Part shown: piece after piece, positions 40,360 to 51,479 of the stretch | Layout: each line of letters begins with the position of its first letter | Position numbering within the stretch: the stretch's first letter is position 1 | DNA from: Ascarosepion bandense | Lineage: Eukaryota; Mollusca; Cephalopoda; Sepiida; Sepiidae | Assembly (NCBI GenBank): GCA_037127315.1 | Contig: JBBBDQ010001122.1 | Coordinates: 4,530,501-4,594,500, forward strand | Reading direction: 5' to 3' | Length of the DNA: 64,000 bases | Program-made: the position numbers and the translations under genes | The notes under the pieces: generated by a model | Databases searched by the model: none | What the model saw: the letters and a program-made list of their open reading frames with translations, nothing else | Told to the model about the DNA's origin: nothing

Positions 40360-41105
40360 GTTAGAAAAATTGGTTCGATGTGTCATGCTGAATAATTCTT
40401 CTTGTCAGAATCCCTTTTGTACGTTTATAAACCTACCATTCGTCCGTGCATTCGATATTGCTGTCGTATCTGGTCTGCTGATCTTATTACTTATCTCGAA
40501 ATTCTTCACAAATTTCAAGGACGGATCTGTAATATAATCGATCCTGACCTGGCATCTCGACTTCAGTTACTTTCTCACCGTCGTGACTTGGCTTCCGCTC
40601 TGTCTTTTCAACAAATATCTTCATGTGATTTGTACCGATGGGCTGCTCCTAGATTGGCAACAAGGTTTCACCCTTTCGTTGTTGAAGTATCTAGATGCAA
40701 TCGTCAGTTCTATTTTAGTAGTTTCTGTTCGAACCTGAGAAACTCCCTTCAGATTTTTTTCTTCCCTCCAAACTACAAATCTTCAAAATTTACATGTAAC
40801 GTCGATCACCATCTTCTCAAGACCTGTTCTTTTTATTGACCTTTTCCTCGCTCATCCTGACAAGTCTTCTCATTCTCGTTAACAAGCCAGCTTGACTCTA
40901 GTTCTTTCCCCACCCCGTATATCCTTTCCTTTCTCTCCACCTTTGAAACTGTCATCACACCTGCATTCTCCGCTTTCTATTGCTCCTTTCTAACTGGTTC
41001 TTCTTCCTCTTCACTCTCTTCTAATTAATCTTTTTACAATTATATAGCCCCCTGCACATCAGTGGCATTACCGCCTTGCTCGGGGTGAAACGTTTAAAAA
41101 AAATA
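40360..41105 (+). pseudogene. Jockey/CR1-like LINE, C-terminal region and 3' UTR
   Basis: The frame from 40402 reads SESLLYVYKPTIRPCIRYCC, RIWSADLITYLEIL, CNIIDPDLASRLQLLSHRRD and APRLATRFHPFVVEVSRCN. Upstream, another frame supplies a Lys-Ile-Gly-Ser-Met-Cys-like stretch, so there is a frameshift near 40400. A deletion removes the usual CLFYKYFHGF motif. The 3' UTR ends GCACATCAGTGGCATTACCG, CCTTGCTCGGGGTGAAACG and an A-rich tail, and it matches the 3' end of SINE-B. Confidence 0.85.
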
Positions 41106-41712
41106 AAACTCCATGTAATTTCCTGTATCCTAGTGGCATTTTTGCTTTGCTTGGGATGAAATAAGAAAACAACCTTAGGCTGGCTTTATGGAAATATCAT
41201 CAAACCATATAATAATTATGAATGTGCATTGTTTATATATTTCCTACTTATTTATATATTTTCCTACTCAATCTGTTTTGAAAAGGGATGTAAATCAATG
41301 TAATTTAGTAAATTTGAGCGATTATACCCCTTTGTCTTTTTAATAATCTATACGAATAAAATACATTTAAAATATCTGCATTTAGATTGTTCGGGAAGTA
41401 ACTTTCTAAAGCGTTTAATTAATCAGTCCCCTTGACTCTTACGTTTCTAAAATTACAGTCTCATTTGTTCAAGCCTTTTGTGTGAGGCATTCGGATACCT
41501 TTGCCTATTAATGATGGTCTTGCTTCAACTTGGTTTTGAAATTGTTGTTCCGTTTCTAATCTTTTTCTTCTGGGTGAGATTTTCATTCTATTATTGTATT
41601 AAACACTTACATTTTTTAACATGAAAAGATATTGAGCAAAAAGCGATTTATATAATACCAGATCATAGATATTAATGAACATTTAAAAAATGACAATAGA
41701 TTAATTTGATAG

Positions 41713-42050
41713 TTCTGGGTATGACGGTAAACTGCATCTGGCAGCAAGGCCTCTGATTGGGTGGCTGTGAGGAGCATGGACCACCCTAACCCGGAGTGGT
41801 AACACTTGTCAGGCTCCCAACTATGAGTAAATAATTAGCCCCAAAACTGGGGTCAAAACACTATGAAAGTATAAAATAGACTTTTATAGAAATATATACA
41901 TAAAATTTGACATTTATAGAAATATATACATTTTTTTTAATATAAAAATCTGACTAAATCAATTTTTCGCTGTAACCAAATATTTAAAAAATACCTTAAA
42001 ACCCCACCTTTTGGTATTAAATAACTTACAGAGGTTGATATACCGTTTAA
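41713..42050 (+). mobile_element. Retroposon C, shortened
   Basis: It begins GTTCTGGGTATGACGGTAAA. About 40 bp is deleted where other copies have CACCTCTTAATTGCTGTTG. It then has GGTAACACTTGTCAGGCTCC and ends GAGGTTGATATACCG. Confidence 0.78.
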
Positions 42051-42293
42051 AAAAAAAATCACTAGTTGTAAATTTTCCCCCTTTTTTTAAAAATTTCAAT
42101 ACATTGTTTCAAGACTTTTCTTTCATTGCATCTTACTATGAAAACTTCCTAAAAGTTGCCATAATTTTTTTACAATACGAATACACTTGTAATAAGCAAT
42201 AAAAACCTAAAAAAGATATCTCGAGATATCTTGACCACGGACAGACAAACGCGACTGAATGCAATATCTTCACCTAAATCAAATCATATAATA

Positions 42294-42462
42294 ACTAGCA
42301 GTATAGCCCAGCGTTGCTCGGGTGTAATGAAAGCTTTAAAACTAATCCATGGTCCTGGAGCTCAGACTCAGCCTAAAGAATGTTTGTGTGAATTTTGGTG
42401 AGAATCGGATAAAAATTATGGATTTGTATAAAGGACATAGAGACAGATAAACACACACGCCT

Positions 42463-42497
<35 letters not shown>

Positions 42498-42795
42498 CGG
42501 TTTTCTGCACTATTGTAAGAACTGCAACCTTGAAACTTGTGAATCTCGTTTCTTATGTCTTTGTCTATGAGTGTATCAAATTTGATTAAAATCGGACCAC
42601 TCCTTCTATAACCCGATTTTTTCGATTATCGATTTTCGATCTTTATCGGAGATACCTCGACACAAAACCTAGCTAAGAACACTCACAGACGCTTATAGTA
42701 CAACTGTGTAAATTTTCAAGAAAATCGGTTCAGCCGTTTCGGAGTCTATAGGTAACACACACACACACAAAGTTCCATTTATAAATAAGTTTAGA
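42294..42795 (-). mobile_element. Helitron-like element
   Basis: The + strand starts ACTAGCAGTATAGCCCAGCG after ATA and ends TTATAAATAAGTTTAGA before T. Read in reverse this gives A|TC...CTAG|T. The (TA)n run (42467-42494) precedes TTCTGCACTATTGTAAGAAC. Confidence 0.75.
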
Positions 42796-43691
42796 TTATT
42801 CATGTGTATTTATTTATATATTTTCTGTCCCATCTGTAGTTGGAAGAGAGTTAAATAAACTTATGAGTGATTGCCTCCCTTACAGTTTATAAAATTGAAA
42901 TATTTATCAGCATTCAAGCAAAATGAACTGTTTCTGTGATTGCAATCTTATTTATACAAGCCTTTTATGCGAGGTACTAAGATGCCTTTGTCTATTAAGT
43001 GGTTGTCTTGATTCAATTTAGATTTGAAAAAGACTTTGTCATCACTGTCTTTGTCACTCTGTTGCTAATCGAAAAAGATAACAGAATGACAAAGATGGCT
43101 AGAGATATTGTCATTTAATTTATATATTAGACACGTAAAGTGTTTAACGTAAAATGATTGAGCAAAAGGCGGTTTATATATTACCAGGAGTAACCAATGA
43201 ATCATAGATAGCAGTGGACGTCTAATATATATATATAAATGGAATGGATTATTTAAACGGTTCATTGGCCTGTATTTTAGTTGCGAATTCTCTACCTCCG
43301 CTTATTGGACCTCAATATATCGTTTCATTAGATTTCATAATTAAAACTTCAGTGGTTTTATTTGTCGGTTACACTAATATTACTATAAAAGGCTTCGAAG
43401 CTTGTCATGCCTTTGTGTTCTGTAAAGACGTGTGGGTCAATAGATTATGAAATCGCTTATTTTGGTTAAGATAATAGCCGACCGCTTATTTTCAAATATG
43501 TCTGTTTGCTAGAACGGCTATCCAATCTCTATTGAAGACGCCTGCTCAGACACATTTGCATCTGTTCAATGTCCACAGAGCGCACTTATGGTTTATATTG
43601 CAAATATGCTGAGCAGACCTGAGTTACAGTTTTTCGGAAAGAGCGCATCATCTGACGTAACTGATGGCTATGATTCACCCCCCCCCCGTAC
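42796..43691. other. No gene recognised
   Basis: AT-rich unassigned sequence. The open frames at 43065-43450 lack motifs. A C run lies at 43679-43687. Confidence 0.4.
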
Positions 43692-43810
43692 AGTGTTACT
43701 CAACCATTTTAAGCAATAGCACACTTAGAAGCAAATGAAAATATCACGGCACACTTAGAAAAAATTTTAAAGGGTATATATTTAAATGTTACGAAATAAA
43801 AACCATAGAT
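43692..43810. mobile_element. hAT-type terminal fragment
   Basis: CAGTGTTACTCAACCATTTT followed by AGCACACTTAG and CGGCACACTTAG is typical of one end of hAT MITEs. The partner end was not found. Confidence 0.45.
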
Positions 43811-43916
43811 TTTTAAAACGAATATGAACTTTATTTCAATGTTTTTATTTCACAATTTCAAATACATGAGAATACTCTGTAAAAAATGAATTTTAAAATA
43901 AGTACTTAAAATAACG

Positions 43917-44160
43917 GACGTGCGTTGTGGTGCAGGGGATATAGACTCGAGGAGCCGAGTTCGAATTCCAGTTGAACTCGTTGCATTCACTTACGCGCAA
44001 ATACCCTTGGGAAAGGTATTAATCCGTCTGTTCCTCCCAGTTATGGGTTAAATAACAGGAGAGATTGGGTTCTTTAGCCTTGGTCGGCAACCAGTCATCT
44101 GTTTCGAGACTTGATCGCCCAAGCGTGTATCACGTATGGCACTTAACTGACTGACTGACA
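43917..44160 (+). mobile_element. SINE-A, shortened
   Basis: It starts GGACGTGCGTTGTGGTGCAG. Two deletions are visible: one between the A and B boxes (ATAGACTCGAGGAGCCGAG) and one after GGCAACCAGTC. It ends CACGTATGGCACTTAACTGA. Confidence 0.9.
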
Positions 44161-45049
44161 GTCAAAACATGAGGATAAAGTTGTAGTAAAAATAGAACCA
44201 GTGAATAAACTTATAGTTAAGCTTTTTTGCACTTCACACTGAATATATTTGTCTGTCGACAGATGTTAGAGTAGCTTTATACCTCCTCGGTTTTCAAGGG
44301 GAATAATTAGGTTGAGTTATTAGTACAAAAATAACAACATTGGGAATAACATCCTAGAAAATGGCCAGTGAATTTGCTGAAAACGCTTGGAAAGTGAAAA
44401 ATTATAAAGCATTTTTACACTACTTATCTCCAGCAAAAGGAAAATATGTAAGAATAGTGGAAAAATTAAATAAAAAAAAAGAATTAATAAAATATTCCTT
44501 GTCGGTCGCTTTTTTTTTTTTTTTTTTTTTTTTAACGAAACATTTTTAAAAGAAAAATAGCTGCCCAAATATAAAACCATTATTTTTTTTTTCTTTCTTC
44601 GTATGTTTTACACATTTTTGATATTGCCGCTGTTGAAAATCTTTAATGTCGTTTGTTACTTGGTAAACAACTTCTTTTGTGAGTTCGTAGAGTAGACTCT
44701 GTGATTTTTTTGTTTGTTTGTTTTTTGTTTTTTTTAAAAAAAAAAAAAAAAAAGGCACGATAAATAACAAAACAGAACTAATAGGTCGTACCTCTATGCA
44801 TGGATAATTTACCGCTGTAAAGTAAATAAATGGTTCTGTTTAAAATTACCTGAAAGTTATCTGGATCGACACACCTGAAAAAAGCCGAAACGTCGTAATA
44901 TATGTACCTCCACTCACTTTGGATAACTAAATTTAAATTTAATTAAAAAAAAATGTTTTTTGGAAGTTATAATTGTAGCTTTAATTGAAAATCAAGAGAA
45001 TAAATTTACTAATTCCTGTAAGCAAAATACTCTAGTGTATTTTAAACCG
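44161..45049. other. No gene; homopolymers and a SINE-D core
   Basis: T runs lie at 44511-44533 and an A run at 44738-44753. At 44875-44894 CTGAAAAAAGCCGAAACGTC is a SINE-D-like core with the loop deleted, preceded by TGGTTCTGTTTAAAATTACC. The frames at 44320-44770 are low-complexity artefacts. Confidence 0.45.
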
Positions 45050-45522
45050 ATTCGATAGAAACAAAGAAAGTACTGGATTGCTATGTGCTGTCCGTTCTTC
45101 AATATGGCAGCGAATGCTAGACAATATCATCAAAGATGAAGGAAAAACTTGAAGCAGCTGAAATGTGGTTCTACAGAAGGATCCTTCGAATATCATGGAT
45201 CGAGCATATGAGCAATGATTATGGCTTAGAAATGATGGAAACAAAAAGAAAATTAATACTGAGCATCAGGAAGAGACAGCTAAAGTTCCTGGGACATGCA
45301 ATGAGGGAGGAGGGCTTCGAAAACCTGATACTAAGAGGTCAGATAGAGGGAAAAAGAGACAGGGGAAAGCAACGGATAACATATTTGAAGGACCTAATCA
45401 GGTGGATGAAGGAACGAGTGCTGCATGGTGTAACAGTAGAAGGCGTGCTCAAAGTCACCAGGGATAGGCGATCATGGCTTTCCATGTTTCCCTATGTCCT
45501 GAAGGGACGGGGCACATAGACA
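45050..45522 (+). pseudogene. RTE/BovB-like LINE, C-terminal ORF and tail
   Basis: The frame 45136-45519 encodes KEKLEAAEMWFYRRILRISW, EHMSNDYGLEMMETKRKL, IRKRQLKFLGHAMREEGFEN, QIEGKRDRGKQRITYLKDLI, RWMKERVLHGVTVEGVLK and DRRSWLSMFPYVLKGRGT, then TAG. This is the best-kept C-terminus of this family in the window. The order (W-x-x-R-R-x-L, basic Q/R-x-L-x-F-x-G-H, R-G-x-Q-R, D-R-x-x-W) parallels the end of BovB-type RTE proteins. The endonuclease and reverse-transcriptase domains are absent (5' truncation). Confidence 0.85.
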
Positions 45523-47886
45523 AAGAATATTGATTGGAATCTAAAATTTTCAGATTTTAAAAATTTCAATTTTTCGGTTTTTATTAATCGATCGATACAT
45601 TTTGTAAACAGAAGCCAATTATCGGTTTTAAAAAAATAAAATATATCTTACTAACGCATTATTTTATTCAAATTAACAAATTAATCTGATTTGAAACAAT
45701 TATTACTTGTTTACTGTCTGAAATGCACTATAAACTGTTTCTTAATTACGGTTATCGTATTATCAGAGGCGATAACTGACATGACAGCGGAAGCCGTCAA
45801 AAACTGCTAAGTAGGAAAGACGAATTTGATATAATTTTATGTAGCTGAATCGTACGCTTAGATTTTTGGTTTTTAAATACATAGTAAAATTAAAAAATTA
45901 ATATAATATTTTCAGCAATTATCTAATATTGTATAGAATTTTAGTTTTATAGCTTTACGTCTGAAGATGTTTTATGAAAAAATTTAAAATGATATAAAAA
46001 GCTTTTTAAAATAATTTTACAATTTAATAACAATAAAATTATATAACATGACAGAGGTAACAATAAATTATTAAATGTTATGGCATTTATTAATTTTTAT
46101 TTTTGATATTTATTTTTCATATATTCATATTGTTAACTTCGCAATTAATGTTTTTAACAAAATTAGGAAACTAGAAATTATAAAACTTCCTTTAAAATTT
46201 AAAGGAATGATTTGCAAACCCCGTTAAATGTTCACACGTAGGTCTCAGGAAACACGGAAACGAGATGAAAGAATTATACCCCGCCGAAAAAGTTTATATA
46301 GTTTTTTTTTCTTTGTAAGGAGCGCAACCTTTTAAAGCATGTGACCTTTTAACGATATATATCACGCACGGCTACCCGTAAAAAGAAAATAGGGTCACAA
46401 ATAAAATGTTTTTAATTATTTAAAAAATCGTACGACTCGATTATTTTGTATTAAGCTTTTTAACGTTCTCTTAGTAAATATAGTCTTCACGTATAAACTT
46501 AACAACCTAGCGAGAACAATAAAGGTAAAAATGTTGAAAGATTTTTTAAACTTTTATAAATTATTATAATAAAAATGAAAACAATTCATGTAAAAATTCA
46601 TTATTCATTGAAAAAAAAAATTGTCTTTAAACTATATCCTCAACAGATATTTTTTTTATAAAACCAATTAATTTTTTTCTAAATAAAAATAATATAGGTT
46701 TATGACATTTTTGCTTTCACAATTCAGAACAGATTTTCTGAAAAGGAGCTAATTTAGCGAAAGAAAATTGATTAGTATTTCCCAATGACTCCAGAATTTA
46801 ATTAATATTAGGTATATAGACAAACTCTCGGGAATTTTTAGATATTTCAGGATATTAATTGGTGGGCGGGAGTAACATATGTAAATATATATATATATAC
46901 ACACCAAGATTATCAAAATCCGACCGTTATTTGACTTCTTTTTTTTCTTTTTTTTTTTTTACCGACTAAAAAGTGACTTGCATCATATAAGATTACCGTA
47001 ATAAACCCTTGTATAATTGCGTCACTCACGAACGAAAGAAAATCAAGATTTTTTTACCAATATTTTGAACGCTTTAGAAAGAATTAGAACATTTTTAAAA
47101 ATAATTAAAAAATAATTTCATCTATTCTCTTAGTTTCAATAATAACATGAACATTTTGCCGATAAAACTTTGTTTTTGTTTAGTTTGAGGCCTTTTTTTT
47201 ATCATACATGTTTTGTTTTGTTTTTTTTTTTTTTTTTTTTTTTTTTTCAGCGAATTCGCGGGGGTTTCTATCGTAATAACAATAAAAAATAAATATTAAA
47301 ATAAATAACTCTTGCCAGAAATTGCGATGAATATAATCGTTTTTTCAAACCATTTTCTAAATGTAGCTATCGTTTCGTTTTATTTCTTATTTATTGTTCT
47401 CTCTTTCTTTTCTTTTAATAAGTGGGATCTGATTACTTTCACAGACGATAATTATTTCGAGACTTTAATTTGGCGTCAGGCTGTTTCTAAACAACAATTA
47501 TTTGATATTTATTTCTGTCTACTTCGGCTTGTCATTCCTCTCGAGCTTTTAAAGATACTCTGTGTTTAAGTTGGTAAATATAACTTGCGCCCGATTATTT
47601 GTTTTTCGGACTTCCTTTCTCTTCTGTGTCTTTTGTGCGCACGCGCGGGCACAAAGTTGGGCAAACAATTCGTGGCGATTTCTATGATGACGAAATAAAA
47701 CCTGAACTAATATGTCTGGAGACTAGTTCTTATACATTAATTCCCCATTTCCTTTTTATTTTCCTCGTTTGTGGGCGCGGCAGATAATTATAATATATAT
47801 CTTTGTATATATTCCAAGATTAGCATAGTCTGATACAGGGCTATAATAAATGAGTACTTTGTGAAAATCAAAGAAACTTTTCCATC
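45523..47886. other. AT-rich, nearly featureless stretch
   Basis: This is the longest interval without recognised repeats. It is very AT-rich, with T runs at 46951-46961 and 47221-47248 and a small TA run at 46887-46899. Open frames at 47312-47569 and 47599-47787 have no motifs I know; the second covers a short CpG-rich patch (CGCACGCGCGGGC). Confidence 0.45.
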
Positions 47887-48010
47887 GATTCACCCTAAGC
47901 AAGGCGATAAAGCCTCTAAGAAGTAAACGGGTTACTATGATTGAAAGCGAAACCCAATCCTAAACAGGAAACCCGGGATCAATCAACGAAAAACGGTTTT
48001 ATCTACTCTT
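47887..48010 (-). mobile_element. SINE-B, diverged
   Basis: TCACCCTAAGCAAGGCGATA and AACCCAATCCTAAACAGGAA (on +) match SINE-B. The 5' part (TTTTATCTACTC at 48000) retains GAGTAGATA in reverse. Confidence 0.6.
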
Positions 48011-48084
48011 AAAAAAATACGTTACTAATTATTGCTTTGCGTTCAGCTCTGAATCATAATCGCCAATTTAGCTTTTTTGGTTTT

Positions 48085-48502
48085 GGTTAAGCAACGTCAA
48101 GCCTGGTCAGCATCTAGATTGGTGACTGCTTGGGAATACCAGTTGCTGTAAGCTTGAATGTGTTGGTGGTGCATTGGCTCAGATTTTTTAATTGGAGAGC
48201 AGAGTTCCAGCTGGGGTCGTTATATTTATGTGCAAATCGGGGGAGCCGAGTTCGAATTCCAGTTGAATTCGTTGCATTCACTTACGCACAAATACTCTTT
48301 GGGAAAGGTATTAATCCGTCTCTTCCCTCCAGTTATGGGTTAAATAACAAGACAAATTGGGTTCTATAGACTTGGCTGGCAACCAGTCTACCGCAGAAAT
48401 CAATGGCAACCTTCTACGGGATAATCTTCTGCCCAGTCAGTCATATCTCTTTCAAGACATGATCACCCAAAGCGTGTATCACGTATGGCACTTAACTGAC
48501 TG
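48085..48502 (+). mobile_element. Chimeric 5S / SINE-A2 / SINE-A element
   Basis: 48085-48154 is 5S-derived (GGTTAAGCAACGTCAAGCCT, then GACTGCTTGGGAATACCAG). 48155-48230 is the SINE-A2 head (GTGTTGGTGGTGCATTGG, GCAGAGTTCCAGCTGGGGTC). At about 48236 it switches to SINE-A from the B box (CCGAGTTCGAATTCCAG) to the 3' end (CACGTATGGCACTTAACTGA). It lies about 240 bp upstream of the multiplexin exon, in its presumed intron. Confidence 0.78.
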
Positions 48503-48574
48503 TAACTTTTGCACATCAGTGGCAAGTCTGCCTTGTTTGAAGTAAATTTATTAAAAAAGTTTAAATTTCTCTAA

Positions 48575-48650
48575 AGGTTATCCTGATCGACAAGCCCTGA
48601 AGAATTCCGGAAGTACAACAGTTGAAACGTTGTGGTAATAACAAAATTGG
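48575..48650 (+). mobile_element. SINE-D core fragment
   Basis: GGTTATCCTGATCGACAAGC, CCTGAAGAATTCCGG, AAGTACAAC and GTTGAAACGTTG (core 48597-48631). The GTC after GAAAC is changed to GTT. Confidence 0.5.
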
Positions 48651-48742
48651 GGATAATAGTGAAAATTATCAATATATATGTTCATAATTTCACTTGAGTT
48701 TCTACCTTAACCACTAATGCTTCTTTTTTTTTTCTTTTACAG

Positions 48743-49305
48743 AAGGCATATCTCCAGTGAATACCGACTATGTGGACCTTTTGCGGGTGATCGGCGTTCC
48801 ATCACAGAATGTCACCTTTTCTCCAGGCATTGATTCCTTCCCAGCCTTCAGTCTTGATGGCACAACAATTTTAAGGGACAGTGCCAACGCCCTCTTTGGT
48901 GAGCGGTCGTATTATAACTTCGCTCTGACTATGGTGGTCAAAATAGAAAAGCCTGGCCTCAGTTATATATTCGCTGTTGTCGACTCGCGGTCAATGGTTA
49001 TTCAGTTGGGCGTTAGAGTAGCGTCCTTATCGGACAACGCCCATAACGTATCTCTTTATTACACGCCACTCGGGGTTGGTGCACCTTATACGATAAGGTC
49101 TTCAGTCTTAGCCAGCTTCAAACTGTATAATCTACTCGGACATTGGGCACGGATTAATTTCCGAGTTAAGGATGACACTGTGCAAGTATATGTTAATGGA
49201 ACCAGATTGGGTCAGCACATTGTCCAGAGGTCACCGTTAGCCATTGAAGATGGTTCAACAATCTACATTGGCCAGGCAGGCAGAGTGCTGGGAGGAACAT
49301 TTGTG
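48743..49305 (+). CDS. Multiplexin (collagen XV/XVIII-like), N-terminal LamG/TSPN exon
   Basis: This internal exon encodes a secreted basement-membrane collagen's N-terminal laminin-G/thrombospondin-N-like domain. The acceptor is a pyrimidine tract plus TTTTACAG ending at 48742; the donor is GTGAGT at 49306. The exon has 563 nt: two bases completing a split codon (phase 1), then 187 codons ending in phase 0. The protein reads GISPVNTDYVDLLRVIGVP, then the domain. Its features follow vertebrate collagen XV/XVIII in order: YYNFALTMVVKIEKPG, IFAVVDSRSMVIQLGVRV, the VSLYYTPLGVG strand, GHWARINFRV (matching their GQWTHLALSV) and IYIGQAGRVLGGTFV. One N-glycosylation-type site (Asn-Gly-Thr) and two others (Asn-Val-Ser, Asn-Val-Thr) are visible. 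No Gly-X-Y repeats are in the window, so signal peptide, collagen and endostatin exons lie elsewhere. Collagen IX/V-type TSPN is the main alternative. Confidence 0.85.
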
Positions 49306-49344
49306 GTGAGTACAAACATAGGCTTTTTTCGTCTTTATTTGATA

Positions 49345-49799
49345 ACTAGCAGTATAGCCCGGCGTTGCTCGGGTGTAATGAAAGCCTTAAAACTAATCCA
49401 TGGTCCTGGAGCTCAGACTCTTTGGACGTTGGCAAGAAAGACTAAAAAGCAATAGTTGTTTACAGTTAAAGCGAAACCGTAGACTGAAAGAAAAATGAAT
49501 GGATGTAAGTCAAATTTTGATTTCCTGGTATCGATATCAAATTTTCTGCACTATTGTAAGAACTGCAACCTTGAAACTTCTGAATCTCGTTTTTTATGTC
49601 TTTGTCTATGTGTGTATCAAATTTGATTAAAATCGGACCACTTCTTCTATAAGCCGATTTTTTTTATTATCGATTTTCGATATTTATTGGGAGTACCTCG
49701 ACACCAAACCTACCTAAGAACACTCACATACGTTTATAGTACAACTGTGTAAATTTTCAAGAAAATCGGTTCAGCCATTTCGGAGTCTATAGGTAACGG

Positions 49800-49836
<37 letters not shown>

Positions 49837-49860
49837 GTTCCATTTATAAATAAGTTTAGA
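49345..49860 (-). mobile_element. Helitron-like element in the multiplexin intron
   Basis: It starts 40 bp after the exon's donor. On + it reads ACTAGCAGTATAGCCCGGCG to CATTTATAAATAAGTTTAGA. It keeps the ATGAATGGATGTAAGTCAAA block but lacks the (TA)n segment. A (CA)n run lies at 49801-49833. Confidence 0.75.
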
Positions 49861-49873
49861 CTCGATATCGAAA

Positions 49874-50175
49874 AGATATACGTTGTGCTGCAGTGGATAT
49901 CGGCTCAGAATGAGAAATTGGAGAGCCGAGTTCGAATTCCAGTTGAATTCGTTGCATTCACTTACGCGCTAATACTCTTAGGAAAAGGTATTAATTCGTC
50001 TTTCCTCCCTCCTGCGATAGGCTAAATAGCAAGTAAGATTGTGTCCTCTATTTTTGGTTGGCAACCAGTCTAACGCCGAAAGCAATTGCAACCTATTGCA
50101 GAAAACATATTCTGTTTAGGCAGTCATGTCTCTTTCGAGAGATGATCGCCCAAGCGTGTATCCCGTATGGCACCT
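49874..50175 (+). mobile_element. SINE-A, near full length
   Basis: It starts GATATACGTTGTGCTGCAGT, has the B box GAGTTCGAATTCCAG and ends GTATCCCGTATGGCACCTAA. It directly follows the Helitron-like copy. Confidence 0.92.
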
Positions 50176-50214
50176 AAATGGATATCGAAAGAGGAAAAAA
50201 AATATTTAAGATGA

Positions 50215-50460
50215 CATTAGCAAAACTTTCTTTATCATTTCACCCCAAGCAAGGCGATGAAGCTACTAGGATGCAAGGAGTTGTTGAGAGTGAAAGAAAC
50301 AGAGGTGGACAATATAAGAATAGGATTAAAAAAAAAAAACACAAGATGACAAATGATATTTAATCTAAATTTTTGAAGCTCGTAGTTGACAGGGAAGCGT
50401 TAAACCGGAAGAGTTTCACAAGCGAGAAGAGGAAGAGAAGAAACTGTTAGCATAAAACAT
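50215..50460 (-). mobile_element. Jockey/CR1-like LINE 3' end
   Basis: TCATTTCACCCCAAGCAAGG is the terminus on +. GAGTTTCACAAGCGAGAAGA then GAGAAGAAACTGTTAGCATA is antisense to the region near the NSLP motif. Confidence 0.7.
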
Positions 50461-50514
50461 ACGGTTACAACTTGAAATTTCGACAGTGAAATTATCAAAC
50501 TTAGCTGCTAATCT

Positions 50515-50757
50515 AGTATGGCACTTCAAGTGAATGTCGGAGAGTCGAATTCAAATTCGTTACATTCATTTACGCACACATACCCTCGGGAAAGGTATTA
50601 ATTCATCTCTTCTCCCTCCAGCTATAGTTTAAATAGCAGGACAGATTGGTTGGCAACCAGTCTACCGCAAAAAGTGATGGCAACGTACTGTGCCAAAAAT
50701 ATTCTGCCCAGTCAGTTATTTCTTTTTCGAGACATGATCGCCCAAGCGTGTATCACG
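50515..50757 (+). mobile_element. SINE-A, truncated at both ends
   Basis: It starts near the B box (GGAGAGTCGAATTCAAATTC) and ends GCGTGTATCACGTA, where the foldback element begins, so the last 15 or so bp of SINE-A (TGGCACTTAACTGA) are missing. Confidence 0.85.
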
Positions 50758-51207
50758 TAAGCAAACATAATGTTTGCAATTTAAATAAATTGCAAACATT
50801 GTTTGCTTATTTTTAAAAAATCCGTTCCTACTCTTAGATAATCTTTCGCGTATTGCAAACAAAATATGTCAGAAATTAGCTGTTACGTTGACAGATGTTA
50901 TTTTCATTCATTTCTTAAGGTACCTAAGGACTTTCAATCTCTTTCCGAGGTCATCTTCAGGGGTGTGAGTTATGGTAACAAATGTAACCGAAAAACTGTG
51001 TTGCTAAACATTACTGTATACCACTGAAGATGATCTCGAAAAGAGGTTGAAAGTACTTGGGTACCTTGAGAAATGAACGAAAATAACATCTCTCAACGTT
51101 AAAGCTCATTTCTAACATCTTTTGATTTTAATAAGCAAAAGATTATCCGTGAGTATGAACGGATTTTTTTAAAAAATAAGCAAACATAATGTTTGCAATT
51201 TATTTAA
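50758..51207. mobile_element. Foldback element, ~190-bp inverted arms
   Basis: The left arm (about 50758-50960) and right arm (about 51022-51207) match in reverse over almost their whole length. Anchors are AAGCAAACATAATGTTTGCA at both outer ends, the matching AAAGATTATC and GATAATCTTTC blocks, and ATAACATCT with AGATGTTAT. The outer ends are themselves palindromic. Each arm has near the centre a hairpin CTGAAGATG, a CTC/GAG stem and GAAAGT. The loop is about 60 nt. No coding capacity; this is a foldback or long-TIR MITE. Confidence 0.82.
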
Positions 51208-51250
51208 TCTGACATGTTTAAAAGAAAATTTGCTGCCTAAATACACACAC

Positions 51251-51258
51251 ACACACAT

Positions 51259-51293
<35 letters not shown>

Positions 51294-51295
51294 AA
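51251..51295. repeat. (AC)n(TA)n(TG)n palindromic microsatellite
   Basis: AC repeats, TA repeats and TG repeats in symmetrical order form a near-perfect palindrome. Confidence 0.95.
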
Positions 51296-51309
51296 AAAGT
51301 ACCTGACCA

Positions 51310-51440
51310 AATGTGGCAGCAATATTTGAGGCACGATATACTGAACTAGCTATCTGTTCAATATAATCGTTCCATTTCCAATCAGTGGAAAGCTTGGGAC
51401 AACAAAGACTCTGTGTTCTTCTCTTGAAGATTAGCGCCAG
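51310..51440 (-). mobile_element. Jockey/CR1-like LINE internal fragment
   Basis: On the minus strand the codons read LSTDWKWNDYIEQIA, matching LSADLKWNDYIESIAKSA of the copy at 55740. Flanks are frameshifted. Confidence 0.65.
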
Positions 51441-51479
51441 TTATGTTGATAGAAGCGAAGAGTTTCCCTTATTTTAAGA

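Noticed and set aside
47312..47787. Two ORFs in AT-rich sequence
   Set aside because: Hydrophobic, Phe/Leu-rich translations typical of AT-rich noncoding DNA; no domain recognised.
48130..48545. Overlapping ORFs just before the multiplexin exon
   Set aside because: They are translations of SINE-A, as are similar frames at 2880, 7111, 10576, 15302, 19766, 26772, 29947, 39895, 40069, 52774, 53704 and 53983.
49306..49455. Continuation of the exon's ORF past 49305
   Set aside because: The GTGAGT donor is at 49306 and the extension reads into a Helitron-like element (KALKLIHGPGAQTLWTL is repeat translation).
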